Origin: Lithodes maja
Lineage: Eukaryota > Arthropoda > Malacostraca > Decapoda > Lithodidae
Direction of reading: 5' to 3'
Assembly: GCA_037953745.1 (NCBI GenBank)
Contig: JBAKBP010000689.1
Location: forward strand, 1 to 64,000
DNA length: 64,000 bases
The notes beneath the pieces are model-generated. The model had not been told where the DNA came from, ran no database searches, and was given only the letters and a program-made list of their open reading frames with translations. The translations under genes and the position numbers were made by a program. Below are positions 63,838 to 64,000 of this stretch, one piece after another; position 1 is the first letter of the stretch; each line of letters starts with the position of its first letter.

Positions 63838-64000
63838 TATTATTTTAGTTTCCTCGCTAGACCTCCATCAAACTTAATAAAACACCCCCTAGACCCTCCC
63901 TCAAGATAAATTTGTACATTTTTCGGTAGAAAAATTTCCCAGCCGAACGACGGTTCCTCTTATAATTACAGGCTCGCTATCGCTCACCAGGAAAAAATCG
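63838..64000 (-). mobile_element. S-family repeat, copy S7 (cut by window edge)
   Basis: In reverse orientation it shows the CTAGCGAGGAAACTAA tail, the hairpin region and the GCGATAGCGAGCC core. The 5' end lies beyond the window. Confidence 0.7.

Overview
The window is eukaryotic and consists almost wholly of transposable elements and simple repeats. I found no host gene that I would defend. The mix points to an invertebrate: Ty3/gypsy elements of Gmr1 type, RTE-like and jockey-like LINEs, a Tc1/mariner relative, a tRNA-derived SINE, many short foldback elements, and abundant CTAT, CT and AT microsatellites. A decapod crustacean is my guess, partly because the SINE tail resembles ones I recall from crabs and shrimps. 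This is inference only.

Region 1 (1-40888) is dominated by four related LTR retrotransposons. D (1-2400, minus strand, 5' end only) sits inside a LINE. A (3369-12607) has one unbroken 1699-codon gag-pol frame. B (13046-21471) lost most of integrase and all of reverse transcriptase, yet its LTRs are nearly identical and it has a perfect 4-bp target duplication. C (31490-40888) is full length but has one in-frame stop codon. In A and C the domain order is Gag-protease-integrase-reverse transcriptase-RNase H. That is the Ty1/copia order, attached to a Ty3/gypsy-type polymerase with a GPY/F-like integrase tail and a SCAN-like capsid. This combination is the hallmark of Gmr1-like elements. A TTAA-flanked, piggyBac-like MITE sits in the 5' LTR of B but not in the 3' LTR, so its empty site is visible in the same element. 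Between B and C lie AT-rich sequence, a second MITE copy, microsatellites, a minisatellite and a Tc1/mariner element with 235-bp inverted repeats and a frameshifted transposase.

Region 2 (40889-51601) is a mosaic of two families of TTAA-ended repeats: R, about 350-395 bp foldbacks, and S, about 340-395 bp. Truncated LINEs, a SINE and microsatellites lie among them, and one LINE is nested inside an R copy.

Region 3 (51602-57565) is an unclassified DNA element. It has inverted ends flanked by TA, and a tandem array near its left end repeats the motif of its own termini. A nearly complete RTE-like LINE and a shorter relative inserted into it, each with its own target duplication.

Region 4 (57566-64000) holds LINE 3' ends, a poly(A)-tailed insert, a roughly 280-bp tandem repeat, an unidentified GC-richer patch ending in a hairpin and AAT repeats, more R and S copies, and a second jockey-like LINE fragment.

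Element A looks able to supply Gag-Pol, and B looks like a passenger moved in trans. The nesting gives a relative order of events: the LINE before D; B before its MITE; the host LINE-end repeat before the TA element, and that before the RTE copies; R3 before its LINE.
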